Shown in pieces: positions 7,238 to 15,054 of a stretch of 44,587 bases of DNA. This DNA is from Candidatus Allofournierella merdavium. GTDB taxonomy: Bacteria > Bacillota > Clostridia > Oscillospirales > Ruminococcaceae. The stretch lies in assembly GCA_019118765.1 (NCBI GenBank), contig DWYI01000016.1, positions 1-44,587 of the forward strand, read 5' to 3'. The position numbers were made by a program, and so were the translations under genes. Position 1 is the first letter of the stretch; each line of letters begins with the position of its first letter. The notes under the pieces are model-generated. The model saw nothing but the letters and a program-made list of their open reading frames with translations. It was not told where the DNA came from and searched no databases.

Positions 7238-7408
7238 TCAGCCCTCTTCGATGGCGCCAACGGGGCAAGCGCCGGCGCAGGTGCCGCAGCTGATGCAGCT
7301 GCTCGCGTCGATCTCGTACTTGCCGTCGCCCTGGCTGATGGCGCTGACGGGGCACTCGCCCTCGCAGGTGCCGCAGGAAACACAGGAATCGGTGATCTTG
7401 TAGGCCAT
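7238..7408 (-). CDS. Bacterial-type 2[4Fe-4S] ferredoxin
   Basis: 56 residues, the usual clostridial ferredoxin size. Two CxxCxxCxxxCP motifs use C9/C12/C15/C19 and C38/C41/C44/C48, each set ligating one [4Fe-4S] cluster in the classic crossed arrangement. It is a soluble low-potential electron carrier, and a plausible acceptor for the pyruvate:ferredoxin oxidoreductase at 15.3 kb. The second ATG was chosen (MAYKI) because AAGGAG lies 9 bases upstream; an ATG two codons earlier is too close to it. The gene is monocistronic with its own promoter and terminator, placed between ricT and trmN6. Confidence 0.95.
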   Translation of the reverse strand: MAYKITDSCVSCGTCEGECPVSAISQGDGKYEIDASSCISCGTCAGACPVGAIEEG

Positions 7409-7519
7409 GGTCATTCTCTCCTTTTTCTCCGCGCCGTTAGGATAAGCCCGGGCTGTGGGGACGGCCTGCGCGGCCGGTCGTCCGCCCGGGTTCCAGGGGC
7501 CCGGCCCCTTTCTGTGAAT

Positions 7520-7547
7520 ATTGTAGCATACTTTTCAAAAAGAACAA
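7520..7547 (-). promoter_or_regulatory. Promoter of the ferredoxin gene
   Basis: TTGTTC (7547-7542), a 16-bp spacer and TACAAT (7525-7520) with TGC upstream (extended -10). It lies in an AT-rich island of otherwise GC-rich DNA. Confidence 0.7.
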
Positions 7548-7603
7548 GGGCAAATTGCCCCGCCGGGGCGGAAAACCCCGATCCCCGCCGCCGGGGCGGA
7601 GGC

Positions 7604-8452
7604 TCAGGGATGATCCGGGTCGGGAGCCTTGGGCGCCCGCTTGCCGCCCCGCAGATAGACGCACTCGCTGCGCTTGTAGACCTTGGCGGGCAGCGCCTCG
7701 CTGGCAAAGCGCACCTTCAGGGTGCCGGCCACGGGGTTGGCCTCGATGACCACGCCCTCGCCGTCCGGCGTGCGCACCACGCTGCCGTTCATGGGGGTGA
7801 TGCTGTTGAGGTACTCGTAGGCCTTGTGCTCGTAGGAAAGGCAGCACATCAGCCGCCCGCAGGCCCCGGAGATCTTGGCCGGGTTCAGCGACAGGCCCTG
7901 CTCCTTGGCCATCTTGATGGACACCGGCTGGAAGTCCTTCAAAAAGCGGCTGCAGCAGAAGGGCTGGCCGCAGATGCCCAGGCCCCCCTTCATCTTGCTC
8001 TCGTCCCGCACGCCGATCTGGCGCAGCTCGATGCGGGTGTGCAGGGCGCTGGCCAGGTCCTTCACCAGTTCCCGGAAGTCCACCCGGCCGTCCGCCGTGA
8101 AGTAGAAGACGATCTTGCTGCGCTCCAGGTTATACTCCGCCTCCACCAGCTTCATCTCCAGCTTGTGCGCGGCGATGCGCTCGGTGCACAGCGCGAAGGC
8201 GGCCTTCTCGTCCGCCCGGTTCTTCTCCATCCGGCGCACGTCCACCGAGTCCGCCATCCGCTGAATGGGCTTGAGCTCGTGGTTCACCTGGCTGTCGGGC
8301 ACATCCCGGGGGCCGGAGACCACCTCGCCGCACTCCACGCCGCGGGCGGTCTGCACCACCACATAGTCCCCCTCCTTCACCTCAAAGCCGGTGGGGTCGA
8401 AATAGTAGGCCTTTCCGCTGGCCTTGAAACGCACTGAGATAACTTTCTTCAT
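7604..8452 (-). CDS. ricT: PSP1-domain protein RicT (YaaT)
   Basis: 282 residues. In Bacillus subtilis RicT forms the Fe-S-containing RicA-RicF-RicT complex, which works with RNase Y in mRNA maturation. Here the PSP1 domain spans about 60-190, and the conserved cysteine motifs ICGQPFCCSRFL and CGRLMCCLSYE are intact. The ATG at 8452 gives the normal N-terminus MKKVISVRFK, with a modest AGAGAG upstream. The frame extends further upstream only as GC-rich sequence. Its order after holB matches darA-holB-ricT of Firmicutes. ricA and ricF are not in the window. Confidence 0.92.
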   Translation of the reverse strand: MKKVISVRFKASGKAYYFDPTGFEVKEGDYVVVQTARGVECGEVVSGPRDVPDSQVNHELKPIQRMADSVDVRRMEKNRADEKAAFALCTERIAAHKLEMKLVEAEYNLERSKIVFYFTADGRVDFRELVKDLASALHTRIELRQIGVRDESKMKGGLGICGQPFCCSRFLKDFQPVSIKMAKEQGLSLNPAKISGACGRLMCCLSYEHKAYEYLNSITPMNGSVVRTPDGEGVVIEANPVAGTLKVRFASEALPAKVYKRSECVYLRGGKRAPKAPDPDHP

Positions 8453-8646
8453 GGGGTCAACTCTCTTTTGCCCGGCCGCCGGGCGGATGTGGGTGTCAGG
8501 TCCCTTGCCCGCGGCAGATTTTGGGCAAGGGCGAAAATGGGAAGGGGAGCGCCGGGGCTTGTCCGCCCACGGGGCGGCGCGCACCGCGGCGGCAGAGGGC
8601 CGCCGGGCCGGCAGGCGGCAAAAAAGCGCCGCGCCCGGCAAAGAGT

Positions 8647-9555
8647 TCAGCCGACGGCGCAGAGCCGGGACGCCAGGGCGGTGAGCAGCAGCTTCTGGTT
8701 GAGGCTGCGGTCCAGGGCGCGGCGGGCCTCGGTGCAGCCGTCGGCGCAGCGGGCGGCGGCCTCCGGGCCAAGGCCCAGGCCCTCGGCCCCCTCCAGGGCG
8801 GCGGCGGCCACGCAGGCCAGGTCCTCCAGCAGGCGGCCGGCGGCCGCCCGGTCCTTCTCAAAGGCCGCCAGGCGGCGCAGGGTGTTGTACAGATCCCGCC
8901 GGCCCACCTCGGCCGCCAGTTCCAGCGCCGCGTCCAGGCTGCGGCGGGCGGCGGGGTCGGCGGCGGCGGCTTTGGCCGGGCCGATGCGCCCGGCGTACAC
9001 CCGGGCCAGCAGCGCCGGGTCGGGGCAGGCGGGGCAGGTCTCCCGCAGGTACGCCTCGCACTGGGCCCCGCTCACCGGGCCCAGCAGAAACAGCCCGCAC
9101 CGGCTGCGGATGGTGGCCAGCACCGCGGCGGCGCTGGGGGCGGTGAGGAGGAACAGCACCCCGGCGGGGGGCTCCTCCAGAACTTTGAGCAGGGCGTTGG
9201 CCGCCGAGGGGTTCATCCGGTGGGCGCCGTAGAAGATGACCACCCGCCCGGCGGCGGAGAGGGCCGTCTCGTACACAAGGCTGCGCACCTGGCGGGCCTG
9301 GCCCACCAGGATCTCCCCCCGCTGGCCCTGGCCCCGCACCTCGATGCACTCGGGGCTGCGGCCGGCCAGCACCGCCTCGGCCCCCTCGCCCCCGGCGGGG
9401 TAGAGGAAGTCGGCGGCAAGGCAGCGGGCGGCAAAGCCCGCGCCGCAGCCCGCCTCGGCGCACAGCAGCACACTATTGGAAAGCCGCCCTGCCTGCAGGG
9501 CGGCCTGAACGCTTTGTTTGAAGGGTTCGTTGCCGACGACGCGCTCCAGCATCAC
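8647..9555 (-). CDS. holB: DNA polymerase III subunit delta'
   Basis: 302 residues. The delta' subunit of the clamp loader helps load the beta clamp on primed DNA. The AAA+ fold is visible: a degenerate P-loop (AEAGCGAG, without the catalytic Lys, as is normal for delta'), VVIFYGAHRMN, AANALLKVLEEPP and the IRSRC sensor/arginine-finger motif. The four-cysteine zinc module found in many homologues is not evident. The start overlaps the darA stop by 4 bases, so translation is coupled. There is a 194-base gap to ricT. Confidence 0.92.
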   Translation of the reverse strand: MMLERVVGNEPFKQSVQAALQAGRLSNSVLLCAEAGCGAGFAARCLAADFLYPAGGEGAEAVLAGRSPECIEVRGQGQRGEILVGQARQVRSLVYETALSAAGRVVIFYGAHRMNPSAANALLKVLEEPPAGVLFLLTAPSAAAVLATIRSRCGLFLLGPVSGAQCEAYLRETCPACPDPALLARVYAGRIGPAKAAAADPAARRSLDAALELAAEVGRRDLYNTLRRLAAFEKDRAAAGRLLEDLACVAAAALEGAEGLGLGPEAAARCADGCTEARRALDRSLNQKLLLTALASRLCAVG

Positions 9556-9875
9556 AGCTTTTCGAAGCGCTCCACGTTGGTGACGAAGATGGTGGCCCCG
9601 CCCACGGTGACCTGCAGCGGATAGGCCGTGGCCACGCCGATGCCGTAGCTGGCGGTGCTGGGCACCACCTCGGTGCGCTGCTTGCAGTGCTGGGCGATGA
9701 TCTGGATGCAGGGATCCACCTTCTCATCCTCGGTGCCGATCATCAGGGTCATGTTGCCGGCCATCAGAAAGCCGCCGGTGGTGGACAGACGGGTGACGGA
9801 AAAGCCCTCCTGGATCAGGTGGTTGCAGACCTGCTTCGCGTCCTCTTTGTTGACGATGGCGGTGACGAGTTTCAT
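9552..9875 (-). CDS. darA: Cyclic-di-AMP receptor, PII-like (DarA/PstA, DUF970)
   Basis: 107 residues, the family length. DarA trimers bind c-di-AMP at subunit interfaces. The glycine-rich segment STTGGFLMAGNMTLMIG corresponds to the ligand-binding B-loop region, with EVVPSTASYGIG later. Its downstream pathway is unknown in most species. AAGGGGG lies 9 bases before the ATG. A promoter lies about 60 bases upstream, so darA and holB form one unit, as in Bacillus. Confidence 0.93.
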   Translation of the reverse strand: MKLVTAIVNKEDAKQVCNHLIQEGFSVTRLSTTGGFLMAGNMTLMIGTEDEKVDPCIQIIAQHCKQRTEVVPSTASYGIGVATAYPLQVTVGGATIFVTNVERFEKL

Positions 9876-9929
9876 GGATTATACCCCCTTGGGCCCGCCG
9901 GAAAGGGGCGGCGCCGTTTTTGTATCTTC

Positions 9930-9935
9930 ATTATA
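9930..9935 (-). promoter_or_regulatory. -10 element of the darA-holB promoter
   Basis: TATAAT (9935-9930) preceded by TGC (extended -10). The -35 at 17 bp (TGGAAA) is weak. Confidence 0.65.
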
Positions 9936-9974
9936 GCACACGCCGCGGCGGATTTCCACACAAAACGGCGCCCG

Positions 9975-10640
9975 TCACCGGCCCCGCCACTGGTTCTGCC
10001 ACTCCCGGCGGCGCCGGCGGGCGGCGGCCTCGCTCCTGAGGCGGCCCACCGCCCCCGGCCCGAAGAAGAGCAGGAAACCCGCCAGGCCCACCACCAGGGC
10101 CGCCGCCTGGGCCAGCTGGAAGGTGAGCAGCAGAAAGCCCAGGTTCACCAGGTACAGCGCGCCGGCGATCCAGCCCAGCCACTTCACCTTCACCGGCAGC
10201 ACGAAGAAGAGCAGCAGCTGCATGTCGGGGTAGAGCCAGGCGAAGGCGAAGAACAGGGAGTAGTAGAGGGAGGAGGTGCTGCCGTAGCCGGTGAGCAGGC
10301 AGGCCACCCAGGCCCCCGCCATGCCGATCAGGAAGTAGACGTCAAAGGTGAAGGCCCCCCAGGCCCGCTCCAGCGAGGTGCCGATCATGTAGATCAGGTA
10401 GACCTCCAGCGCGAAGAACAGGGGGTTGGTGGTGAGGCTGGGGCTGAACACGAAGGTCACCAGCCGCCACAGCTCCAGATGGGCCAGGCCCGCCCGGGTG
10501 AGCTGCAGCTTCTCGTACAGGCCGCCGTAGAACAGCATGATCGCCAGCCAGGCCACGATCTGCCCGCCGGCCACCACCAGCATCAGGTTTTTGGGGGCGC
10601 GGCGGCCGTAGCGGTATTGCAGTTTTGCCAGCCATTTCAT
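9975..10640 (-). CDS. Rhomboid-like multi-pass membrane protein lacking the catalytic serine motif
   Basis: 221 residues with about six membrane segments between 20 and 190, then a very basic tail (RRRRREWQNQWRGR). YLIYMIGTSLERAWGAFTF resembles the L1 loop and the 'G..lE...G' motif of rhomboids. The GxSG active site is absent: the corresponding helix reads GYGSTSSLYYSLFF, and the partner His is not evident. It is therefore probably a pseudo-rhomboid (derlin-like) rather than a protease. The ATG at 10640 was chosen with AGGAGGATCCC upstream; the upstream extension of the frame covers promoter-like AT-rich DNA. Confidence 0.7.
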   Translation of the reverse strand: MKWLAKLQYRYGRRAPKNLMLVVAGGQIVAWLAIMLFYGGLYEKLQLTRAGLAHLELWRLVTFVFSPSLTTNPLFFALEVYLIYMIGTSLERAWGAFTFDVYFLIGMAGAWVACLLTGYGSTSSLYYSLFFAFAWLYPDMQLLLFFVLPVKVKWLGWIAGALYLVNLGFLLLTFQLAQAAALVVGLAGFLLFFGPGAVGRLRSEAAARRRRREWQNQWRGR

Positions 10641-10740
10641 CGTTGGGATCCTCCTTTGCCGCGGCCCGGCCGCGGGTTGTTGTTTTGTTGTATGGATGGG
10701 TGGGGCACTTTCACCCGCATTTTTGGCATTTTCCGGCCCG

Positions 10741-10871
10741 GCATTCAACAAAAAGTTATCCGACCTTGAATTTTTGCCTTTGAATGTTGAAAACTAATGG
10801 GTTGGGCCGGGGTTCTTAACACTTTCAACAGAGTTTTCAACATTTCTGTGGAAAGAGGGGGTTTATACACA
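10741..10871. promoter_or_regulatory. Intergenic cluster of TGTTGAA motifs and DnaA-box-like sites
   Basis: Four TGTTGAA heptamers occur in 100 bases (10785-10791 on plus; complement at 10744-10750, 10824-10830 and 10836-10842). They include a 12-bp perfect inverted repeat AATGTTGAAAAC (10783-10794 and 10833-10844). TGTGGAAAG (10847-10855) and TTATACACA (10863-10871) are each close to a DnaA box. The 12-mer TTGAATGTTGAA at 10780-10791 occurs identically at 41800-41811 in oriC. Both flanking genes run on the minus strand, so the stretch may also hold the rhomboid-like gene's promoter. Confidence 0.5.
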
Positions 10872-10933
10872 TTGTAAACGCCGCGGCGCGATTTCGGAAG
10901 AAATATAGATTTTTGATGCACCGCGCGGAGGGG

Positions 10934-11809
10934 TCAGCCCGCCTTTTCCCCCACCTCCGGCGCCCGGAAGCCCTCGCCGAACACCTCGCTGGCCTCGCAG
11001 ATCATCACCAGCGCGCCGGGGTCCACCCGGTAGGCCGCCTGCCGCACCTTGAACACCTCGTTGTTGGAACAGGCGCACATCACCATCCGCCGGGGCAGGC
11101 CGGAGTAGCTGCCGGTCACGTCCACCAGGGTGCTGCCCCGCTCCACCGCCTTGTCGATGGCCCGGCTCACCGCCTGGCCCTCGGTGGTGATCACCAGCAC
11201 CAGCTTGCCGCTGCCCGCGCCGTAGATGATCTTGTCCATCACGATGGTGAGGGCGAAGGCGCTGACCATGCCGTAGAGGGCGGCGTCGATGTCGCCGAAG
11301 GCGGGGATGCCCAGCAGGATGATGGAGGCGTCGATGGCAAGGCTCAGGCTGCCGAAGCTGATGTGGGGCGCCTTGCGCTTGGCGGCGTGGATGACAAAAT
11401 CCGACCCGCCGGTGGAGGAGCCCCGCATGTAGATGAGGGACAGCCCCGCCCCCATCAGCACGCCGCTGAAGCCGGCGGCCAGCAGGCGGCTGCCCTCGTA
11501 GACGGGGAAGAGGGGGAACAGCAGGTCGATGACAAGGTTGCTGATGACCATGGTGCGCAGGCTTTTGAGGAAGAAGCCCCGCCCCAGGGTGCGCCAGGTG
11601 AGCAGCACCAGCGGCAGGTTCAGCCCCAGGCTCATGGCGCCCACCGGCAGCCCCCACAGGTAGTTGAAGATGAGCGCGAGGCCGGACACGCCCCCCGTGG
11701 CAAAGCCGCCTTTGAGAGCGAAGGTGTAGACCCCCGCCCCGTAGAGCAGGCTGCCCGCCAGGTCGAAGGCCAGATCGGTGGCCAGTTCCTTCCAGTTCAC
11801 GCGCCCCAT
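10934..11809 (-). CDS. YitT family membrane protein (DUF161-DUF2179)
   Basis: 291 residues. Five or so membrane segments fill residues 10-195, with the family hallmarks KGGFATGGVSGLALI and MRGSSTGGSDFVIHA. A C-terminal cytoplasmic DUF2179 domain follows (about 205-285; VLVITTEGQAVSRAI, RGSTLVDVTGSYSG). The function is unknown; the family is widespread in Firmicutes. The ATG at 11809 was chosen because the earlier in-frame ATGs lie on the -10 region at 11844-11849, and GGAGAGGGGGG precedes this one. It appears monocistronic. Confidence 0.88.
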   Translation of the reverse strand: MGRVNWKELATDLAFDLAGSLLYGAGVYTFALKGGFATGGVSGLALIFNYLWGLPVGAMSLGLNLPLVLLTWRTLGRGFFLKSLRTMVISNLVIDLLFPLFPVYEGSRLLAAGFSGVLMGAGLSLIYMRGSSTGGSDFVIHAAKRKAPHISFGSLSLAIDASIILLGIPAFGDIDAALYGMVSAFALTIVMDKIIYGAGSGKLVLVITTEGQAVSRAIDKAVERGSTLVDVTGSYSGLPRRMVMCACSNNEVFKVRQAAYRVDPGALVMICEASEVFGEGFRAPEVGEKAG

Positions 11810-11843
11810 GGGCCGCCCCCCTCTCCGATGGCAATATAGCATC

Positions 11844-11872
11844 ATTATACCGTATGGGGCGGAAAATGAAAA
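11844..11872 (-). promoter_or_regulatory. Promoter of the YitT gene
   Basis: TATAAT (11849-11844) with a weak TTTTCA (11872-11867) at a 17-bp spacing. The predicted start is about 28 bases before the ATG. Confidence 0.6.
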
Positions 11873-11891
11873 GGGCGGCCTGCCGGCGCAC

Positions 11892-11921
11892 AAAAAAGCG
11901 GCGCCCCTTTCGGGGCGCCGC
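11892..11921 (-). terminator. Terminator of the YeiH-like gene
   Basis: A 10-bp perfect stem GCGGCGCCCC (11921-11912) with its complement (11907-11898), loop GAAA, then T6 on the minus strand. Confidence 0.93.
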
Positions 11922-11934
11922 GCGCCGGAAAAAC

Positions 11935-12945
11935 TCACAGCAGGAACAGCCGGATGAGGCCCAGGGCGAAGAGCACCTGGCAGGCGCCCACCGACAGGCC
12001 GTAGCCCAGCGCCCGGGGGCCCTCCTTCACCAGGTCGCGGAACTTGACCCGCATGCCGATGGCCGCCAGGGCGATGATCTCGAACTGGCCGCTGATCTGC
12101 TTGGCCGCCAGGCTCACCACGCCGGGGATGACGCCCAGGGTGTTGAGCACCGCCAGGATGAAGAAGCCGATGATGAACCAGGGCACCCCGGCCTTGACGC
12201 CCGCCGCCGCCTTGCCGCCGGCGAAGAGGCCGCCCTCCTCCTCGGGGTTGAGGCGGGAGAAGGCCAGCGCCACCAGCACGATGAAGACGATGCGGATGAT
12301 CTTGAAGATGGTGGCGTCGGGCACGAACTCCGGCCCCACCAGCCCGGCGGAGGCGATGACCTGCCCGATGGACTGCATCACGCCGCCGATCATGGCGGTG
12401 GTGGGCAGCATGGCGTGGCCATAGACAAGGCCGGTGATGACCGGCAGCAGCACCATGAGCACGGTGCCGGTGACGTTGACGATGGTGATGGAGATGCCCT
12501 TGTCCTTGCTGTCCGCGCCCACCACCGGGGAGACGGTGGCGATGGCGCTGGAGCCGCACACCGCGTTGCCCGCGCCCATCAAGAGGCAGAACCGCCGCCC
12601 GAAGCCGAACCGCCGGCCGATCAGGTAGGCGGCGGCGATGGTGAGGGCCATCTGGCAGGCGATGAAGCCCACGCCGCCAAGGCCCACCGCCACGATGTCG
12701 CTGAGCACCAGCGTGCCGCCGGTGAGCACGATGGAGTATTCCAGCAGGCTGCGCTCGGAGAACTTGGTGCCGGCGTCCATGCCGGGCTTATTTAAAAAGG
12801 TGTTGCCGCACACCATGCCGATGCCGATGGCAAACAGCGCCGCCCCCACCGAGGGGACGAATTTGGCGATTCCCTGGGCAATGAGCCCGATGACCAGGCA
12901 GGCCGCAAAGCCCGGCACCTTCTTCAAGATCTGTTCCTTCAGCAT
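11935..12945 (-). CDS. UPF0324 family putative sulfate/anion exporter (YeiH-like)
   Basis: 336 residues with about ten membrane helices. The family motif is clear: LLMGAGNAVCGSSAIATVSPVV, plus YSIVLTGGTLVLSDI and the late FRDLVKEGPRAL loop. Members are annotated as putative sulfate (sulfonate-related) exporters; the transported substrate is not established. The ATG at 12945 follows GGGGAAAAG, and the longer frame upstream runs into the promoter. It is divergent from a LysR regulator, like yeiH and yeiE in Escherichia coli, which supports regulation by that neighbour. Confidence 0.88.
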   Translation of the reverse strand: MLKEQILKKVPGFAACLVIGLIAQGIAKFVPSVGAALFAIGIGMVCGNTFLNKPGMDAGTKFSERSLLEYSIVLTGGTLVLSDIVAVGLGGVGFIACQMALTIAAAYLIGRRFGFGRRFCLLMGAGNAVCGSSAIATVSPVVGADSKDKGISITIVNVTGTVLMVLLPVITGLVYGHAMLPTTAMIGGVMQSIGQVIASAGLVGPEFVPDATIFKIIRIVFIVLVALAFSRLNPEEEGGLFAGGKAAAGVKAGVPWFIIGFFILAVLNTLGVIPGVVSLAAKQISGQFEIIALAAIGMRVKFRDLVKEGPRALGYGLSVGACQVLFALGLIRLFLL

Positions 12946-12994
12946 TGCTTTTCCCCGTTTCTCCTGATTTTTTGCCCCCTCCGGGGCAGGCACG

Positions 12995-13073
12995 CCTTGA
13001 TTATACGGCCGGTTTCATATAAAATCAATTTAGATGTACACGAGAATCTATCAGGTTTTCTTATAAATCAAGG
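12995..13073. promoter_or_regulatory. Divergent promoter/operator between the YeiH-like and lysR genes
   Basis: The minus-strand promoter TTGATT (13028-13023), 17 bp, TATAAT (13005-13000) drives the exporter gene. CCTTGATT (12995-13002) and AATCAAGG (13066-13073) form an 8-bp inverted repeat, and AATCAA recurs at 13023-13028 over the -35. These are candidate LysR half-sites. Confidence 0.6.
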
Positions 13074-13090
13074 CAAGGGGGAGCGGGGCG

Positions 13091-13975
13091 ATGGTGGACC
13101 CGAAGCTGAACACCTTTCTCACGCTGGTGGAGGAAAAGACCACGGTGCGCTGCGCGGAGGCGCTGCACCTGAGCCAGCCGGCGGTTACCCAGCACATCCG
13201 GGCGCTGGAAGCGGAATACGGGGTGAAGCTGTTCGCCAAGGAGGGCCGGCGGCTGACCCTGACCGAGGCGGGGGCGCGGTTCTACCGGCTGGCGCGGCGG
13301 CTGCCGGCGCTGGAGGCCCAGCTGCGGCAGGCGCTGGCGGCGGGGGAGGCGGCGCCGCTGCACTTCGGGGTGACCCGCAGCATCGGGGAGGGGCTGATGC
13401 CCCGGCTGGCGCCGGCGCTGCTGGACGCGCTGCCCCGGCGCACCCTGCAGATGCGGCTGCAGAACACCCGCACCCTGCTGGAGGAGCTGGAGAAGGGGGA
13501 GATCGAGTTCGCGCTGATCGAGGGCAACGCCAGCCACCGGCGCTACTGCTGCCGGCCCTTTTACACCGCCCGCTTTTCCGCCCTGGGCAGCCCGGCGGGC
13601 CCCTGGGCGGCGTGCAAAACGCTGGAGGGGCTGTGCGCCGCGCCGCTGCTGCTGCGGGAGGCGGGCAGCGGCAGCCGGGAGATATTGGAGAGCGCCCTGG
13701 CGGCCCGGGACCTCTCGCCGGAGGACTTTGCCGCCTGCCATGTGTTTGAGAGCGTGCCGGTGCTGCTGGAGCTGGCGGCGGCGGGCCGGGGGGTGACCTT
13801 TGCCTACGAGGTGGCCGCGGCGCCGCTGCTGGAGAGCGGGCGGCTGGCCCGGCTGGCCCAGGGGGATTTTTCCATCACCCGGCCCTTTGCCTTCGTCACC
13901 CTGCCGGACAGCCCCTTCGAGCGGCAGGAGCAGTATCTCTTCGAGCGCATCCGGGACCTGTGCCGGGGGCTGTGA
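13091..13975 (+). CDS. LysR family transcriptional regulator
   Basis: 294 residues. The N-terminal winged HTH is clear: LNTFLTLVEEKTTVRCAEAL, SQPAVTQHIRALEAEYGVKLF and RLTLTEAG (about 5-65). An effector-binding domain (about 90-290) follows, with the usual VFESVPVLLELAAAGRGVTF segment. It probably controls the divergent YeiH-like exporter and itself through sites in the 145-base shared region; the effector is unknown. GTGAAG ends it, just before a bidirectional terminator. The start follows AAGGGGGAGCGGGGCG. Confidence 0.93.
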   Translation: MVDPKLNTFLTLVEEKTTVRCAEALHLSQPAVTQHIRALEAEYGVKLFAKEGRRLTLTEAGARFYRLARRLPALEAQLRQALAAGEAAPLHFGVTRSIGEGLMPRLAPALLDALPRRTLQMRLQNTRTLLEELEKGEIEFALIEGNASHRRYCCRPFYTARFSALGSPAGPWAACKTLEGLCAAPLLLREAGSGSREILESALAARDLSPEDFAACHVFESVPVLLELAAAGRGVTFAYEVAAAPLLESGRLARLAQGDFSITRPFAFVTLPDSPFERQEQYLFERIRDLCRGL

Positions 13976-13990
13976 AGGGACGAAAAAGCA

Positions 13991-14022
13991 GCCCGCCCCG
14001 CCCCGAAAAGGGGCGGGCGGGC
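13991..14022. terminator. Bidirectional terminator between lysR and the lipoprotein gene
   Basis: A GC-only stem of about 13 bp around the loop GAAAA, with T4 on the right and A5 on the left. It serves the converging genes. Confidence 0.8.
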
Positions 14023-14036
14023 CGCTTTTGCTCTGT

Positions 14037-14954
14037 TTACTCGTGGTCGTAGTTCACACTGCAGCGCAGTTCGCCCAGCGGCTGGGTGCCGGTGAGCACA
14101 TTCTCCGCCGGAACGGTGCAGGTGAGCATGTGGGCTTCTCCGGCCGGCAGGATGGCGCTGCCCCCCATGGGGCCGGAGATCACCGTGCCCAGTTCGGAGT
14201 CGGTGACCTCCACCTGTATGTCGCTGATGGAGCGGTTGGCGTCGGTGCCGTTGTAGGCGTACAAGTGCAGGATCATATCGCCGTTTTCGGCCTGATACAG
14301 ATTGGCCAGTTCCACACTCAGGTTGCCCTTTACCACCACCGGGCCCAGACAGGCCCAGTAGGCGCCGAACATCTTCATGTTGCGCCCGGCGTCCTGGGCG
14401 TCCATCGCGTCCTGGCCCACAGCCAGCAGGTTGACCTGCCGCGTCAGCGCGTCGCCGGCCTCCGCCATGAACTTCCACTGGCCGTCCTGTTGCATCATGG
14501 GCATAACGCCGAAGGAACTGTTGCAGTTCACGTCGGGATAGGCGCCCGCGCAGATGGCATGGTAGAGGCCCACGGCGTATTCACCGTCCACCTGGGCCAG
14601 CGGCACGATCATGTGCTGGTCATACTGCGTGTACCATTGCTGCAGCGTGCCGGCAAAATCCACAACGGCGTCCGCGTACGCTCCGCCGCGGTCCACAAAG
14701 AGATCCAGGATGCCCTCCCGGTCGCCCGCCTCGAACAGTTCTATCATCTGCTGCTCCATCTGCCGCGCCGCCTGCACCGCCTCTTCCATGGTGGCCTCCG
14801 CCTCCTCCGGGGGCTGGGACGCCGCCTGGGACGAGGGCGCTTGCTCCGCCCGGGAAGAAGGAGCCCCGCTCCCGCTCTGAGCAGCCGGCGCGCCGCAGGC
14901 CGCCAGCTGGGCGGCCTGCAGCACCGCCGCCAGCATCGCCGCACACTTTTTCAT
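14037..14954 (-). CDS. Putative lipoprotein of unknown function
   Basis: 305 residues. The N-terminus MKKCAAMLAAVLQAAQLAAC is a lipoprotein signal with lipobox LAAC at 17-20. A Ser/Ala/Pro/Glu-rich linker (about 22-55) follows, then a helical segment with many Met/Glu/Gln. The rest is a predicted extracellular globular part that includes GVMPMMQQDGQWKFM (reminiscent of NTF2-like/DUF4878-type lipoproteins) and a C-terminal beta-rich domain (about 200-305). I do not recognise a defined family. The start at 14954 has AGAGGAAG upstream. The gene has its own promoter with a palindromic operator and no partner gene. Confidence 0.75.
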   Translation of the reverse strand: MKKCAAMLAAVLQAAQLAACGAPAAQSGSGAPSSRAEQAPSSQAASQPPEEAEATMEEAVQAARQMEQQMIELFEAGDREGILDLFVDRGGAYADAVVDFAGTLQQWYTQYDQHMIVPLAQVDGEYAVGLYHAICAGAYPDVNCNSSFGVMPMMQQDGQWKFMAEAGDALTRQVNLLAVGQDAMDAQDAGRNMKMFGAYWACLGPVVVKGNLSVELANLYQAENGDMILHLYAYNGTDANRSISDIQVEVTDSELGTVISGPMGGSAILPAGEAHMLTCTVPAENVLTGTQPLGELRCSVNYDHE

Positions 14955-15023
14955 ATCGCTTCCTCTTTTGCTGCCGCCGGTGGGCGGCGCTTGCTTTCTC
15001 GGGGAGTGTTTCACCCCGTCCTG

Positions 15024-15047
15024 TTCATTCTGTTGGAACAGAATGAA
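15024..15047. promoter_or_regulatory. 24-bp palindrome, candidate repressor operator
   Basis: The arms TTCATTCTGTT (15024-15034) and AACAGAATGAA (15037-15047) are a perfect 11-bp inverted repeat around GG. It lies just downstream of the -10 of the lipoprotein promoter, where a TetR-type repressor would block transcription. Confidence 0.65.
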
Positions 15048-15054
15048 TGATTTT

